A stretch of 13,317 nucleotides of DNA, taken from the NCBI GenBank assembly GCA_035696165.1, contig DASRQX010000093.1, forward strand, positions 1-13,317. The letters are read 5' to 3'. Positions 13,107 to 13,317 of the stretch are shown one piece after another. Each line of letters opens with the position of its first letter. The stretch's first letter is position 1. This DNA is from Palsa-883 sp035696165 (GTDB lineage Bacteria > Pseudomonadota > Alphaproteobacteria > Acetobacterales > Acetobacteraceae). The notes below the pieces were generated by a model. It saw nothing but the letters and a program-made list of their open reading frames with translations, did no database searches and was not told the origin of the DNA. Made by a program: the position numbers and the translations under genes.

Positions 13107-13317
13107 TTAGAGGTAGAACGCGGGTGTGTCGATGTCGCCGCTCCAGCCGTAAAGCGCGAGCAAGGGTTCGGCAAACGTGCGCATCGCGTGCGGCTGGTTT
13201 GAGTGGTGCAGCACGAATTCTCCGGGCGGAACGATCCGTTCCGCTTCCGGCGTCGTCCATTGGGCGTGGCCGGAGATCACGAGATAGAGCTCGATCGCGG
13301 GATGCGCGTGCAGCGGG
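13107..13317 (-). CDS. Cupin protein of DMSP-lyase-like family, C-terminal part (5' part outside window)
   Basis: This frame runs in from the right edge without a start in the window and ends TAA at 13107-13109; 69 codons are visible. It reads PLHAHPAIELYLVISGHAQW, a cupin first motif with HxHxxxE (H3, H5, E9) and a tyrosine (Y11), then PPGEFVLHHSNQPHAMRT with the second-motif histidine H43, then EPLLALYGWSGDIDTPAFYL. This is the pattern of proteins annotated as dimethylsulfoniopropionate lyase family (DddL/DddQ-like cupins), which split DMSP to dimethyl sulfide and acrylate in marine bacteria. Many members of the family in non-marine alphaproteobacteria probably do something else. The real substrate is unknown. 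The N-terminal half is outside the window. Confidence 0.68.
   Translation of the reverse strand, partial: PLHAHPAIELYLVISGHAQWTTPEAERIVPPGEFVLHHSNQPHAMRTFAEPLLALYGWSGDIDTPAFYL

Overview
The window is high-GC DNA of alphaproteobacterial character. I infer Rhodospirillales, most likely the Acetobacteraceae, from the polyprenyl synthetase / DUF2007 pair, the class Ia NrdB type and the general protein flavour. This is inference; no rRNA or tRNA gene is visible. Nearly all genes are ordinary housekeeping or metabolic genes. I do not see a defence island, CRISPR array, BGC or other complete novel system, and I say so plainly. The interest lies in gene decay, broken synteny and several different inverted-repeat elements.

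Layout. 1-782: the tail of an IS630-type transposase abuts, and has apparently cut, a frameshifted reverse-strand membrane protein gene. 783-1215: no supported gene. 1216-2688: a long-chain polyprenyl diphosphate synthase (reverse), divergent from a small DUF2007 protein (forward). 2902-3927: a Tat/Sec-exported MltB-type lytic transglycosylase. 4039-4317: a small reverse-strand winged-helix protein. 4771-5493: a TrmN6-like tRNA methyltransferase with no clear RBS but a -10-like box right at its start. 5595-5894: a small conserved-looking reverse-strand protein. 5895-6358: a non-coding gap holding a good orphan intrinsic terminator. 6359-7414: nrdB (class Ia ribonucleotide reductase beta subunit, no nrdA in the window), divergent from a thiolase (7610-8791).

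From 8.8 kb on, five forward genes follow: thiolase, an ApbA/PanE-family reductase paralogue, a DUF4440/SnoaL-like protein, a luciferase-like (LLM) flavin oxidoreductase, and a small cupin-like protein coupled to it. The three gaps between the first four of these each carry a different imperfect inverted repeat starting 9-46 bases after a stop codon. The last kilobase has a Gly/Tyr-rich lipoprotein (reverse) and, running off the right edge, the C-terminal part of a cupin protein of the DMSP-lyase-like family. The last codons of that gene are echoed about 1 kb away, as if a second copy once lay there.

How the genes work together: the left half is core metabolism (ubiquinone side chain, tRNA modification, peptidoglycan turnover, dNTP synthesis). 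The right half (thiolase, reductase, LLM oxidoreductase, two cupin-like proteins) suggests small-molecule catabolism, but no single pathway can be assigned from sequence alone.
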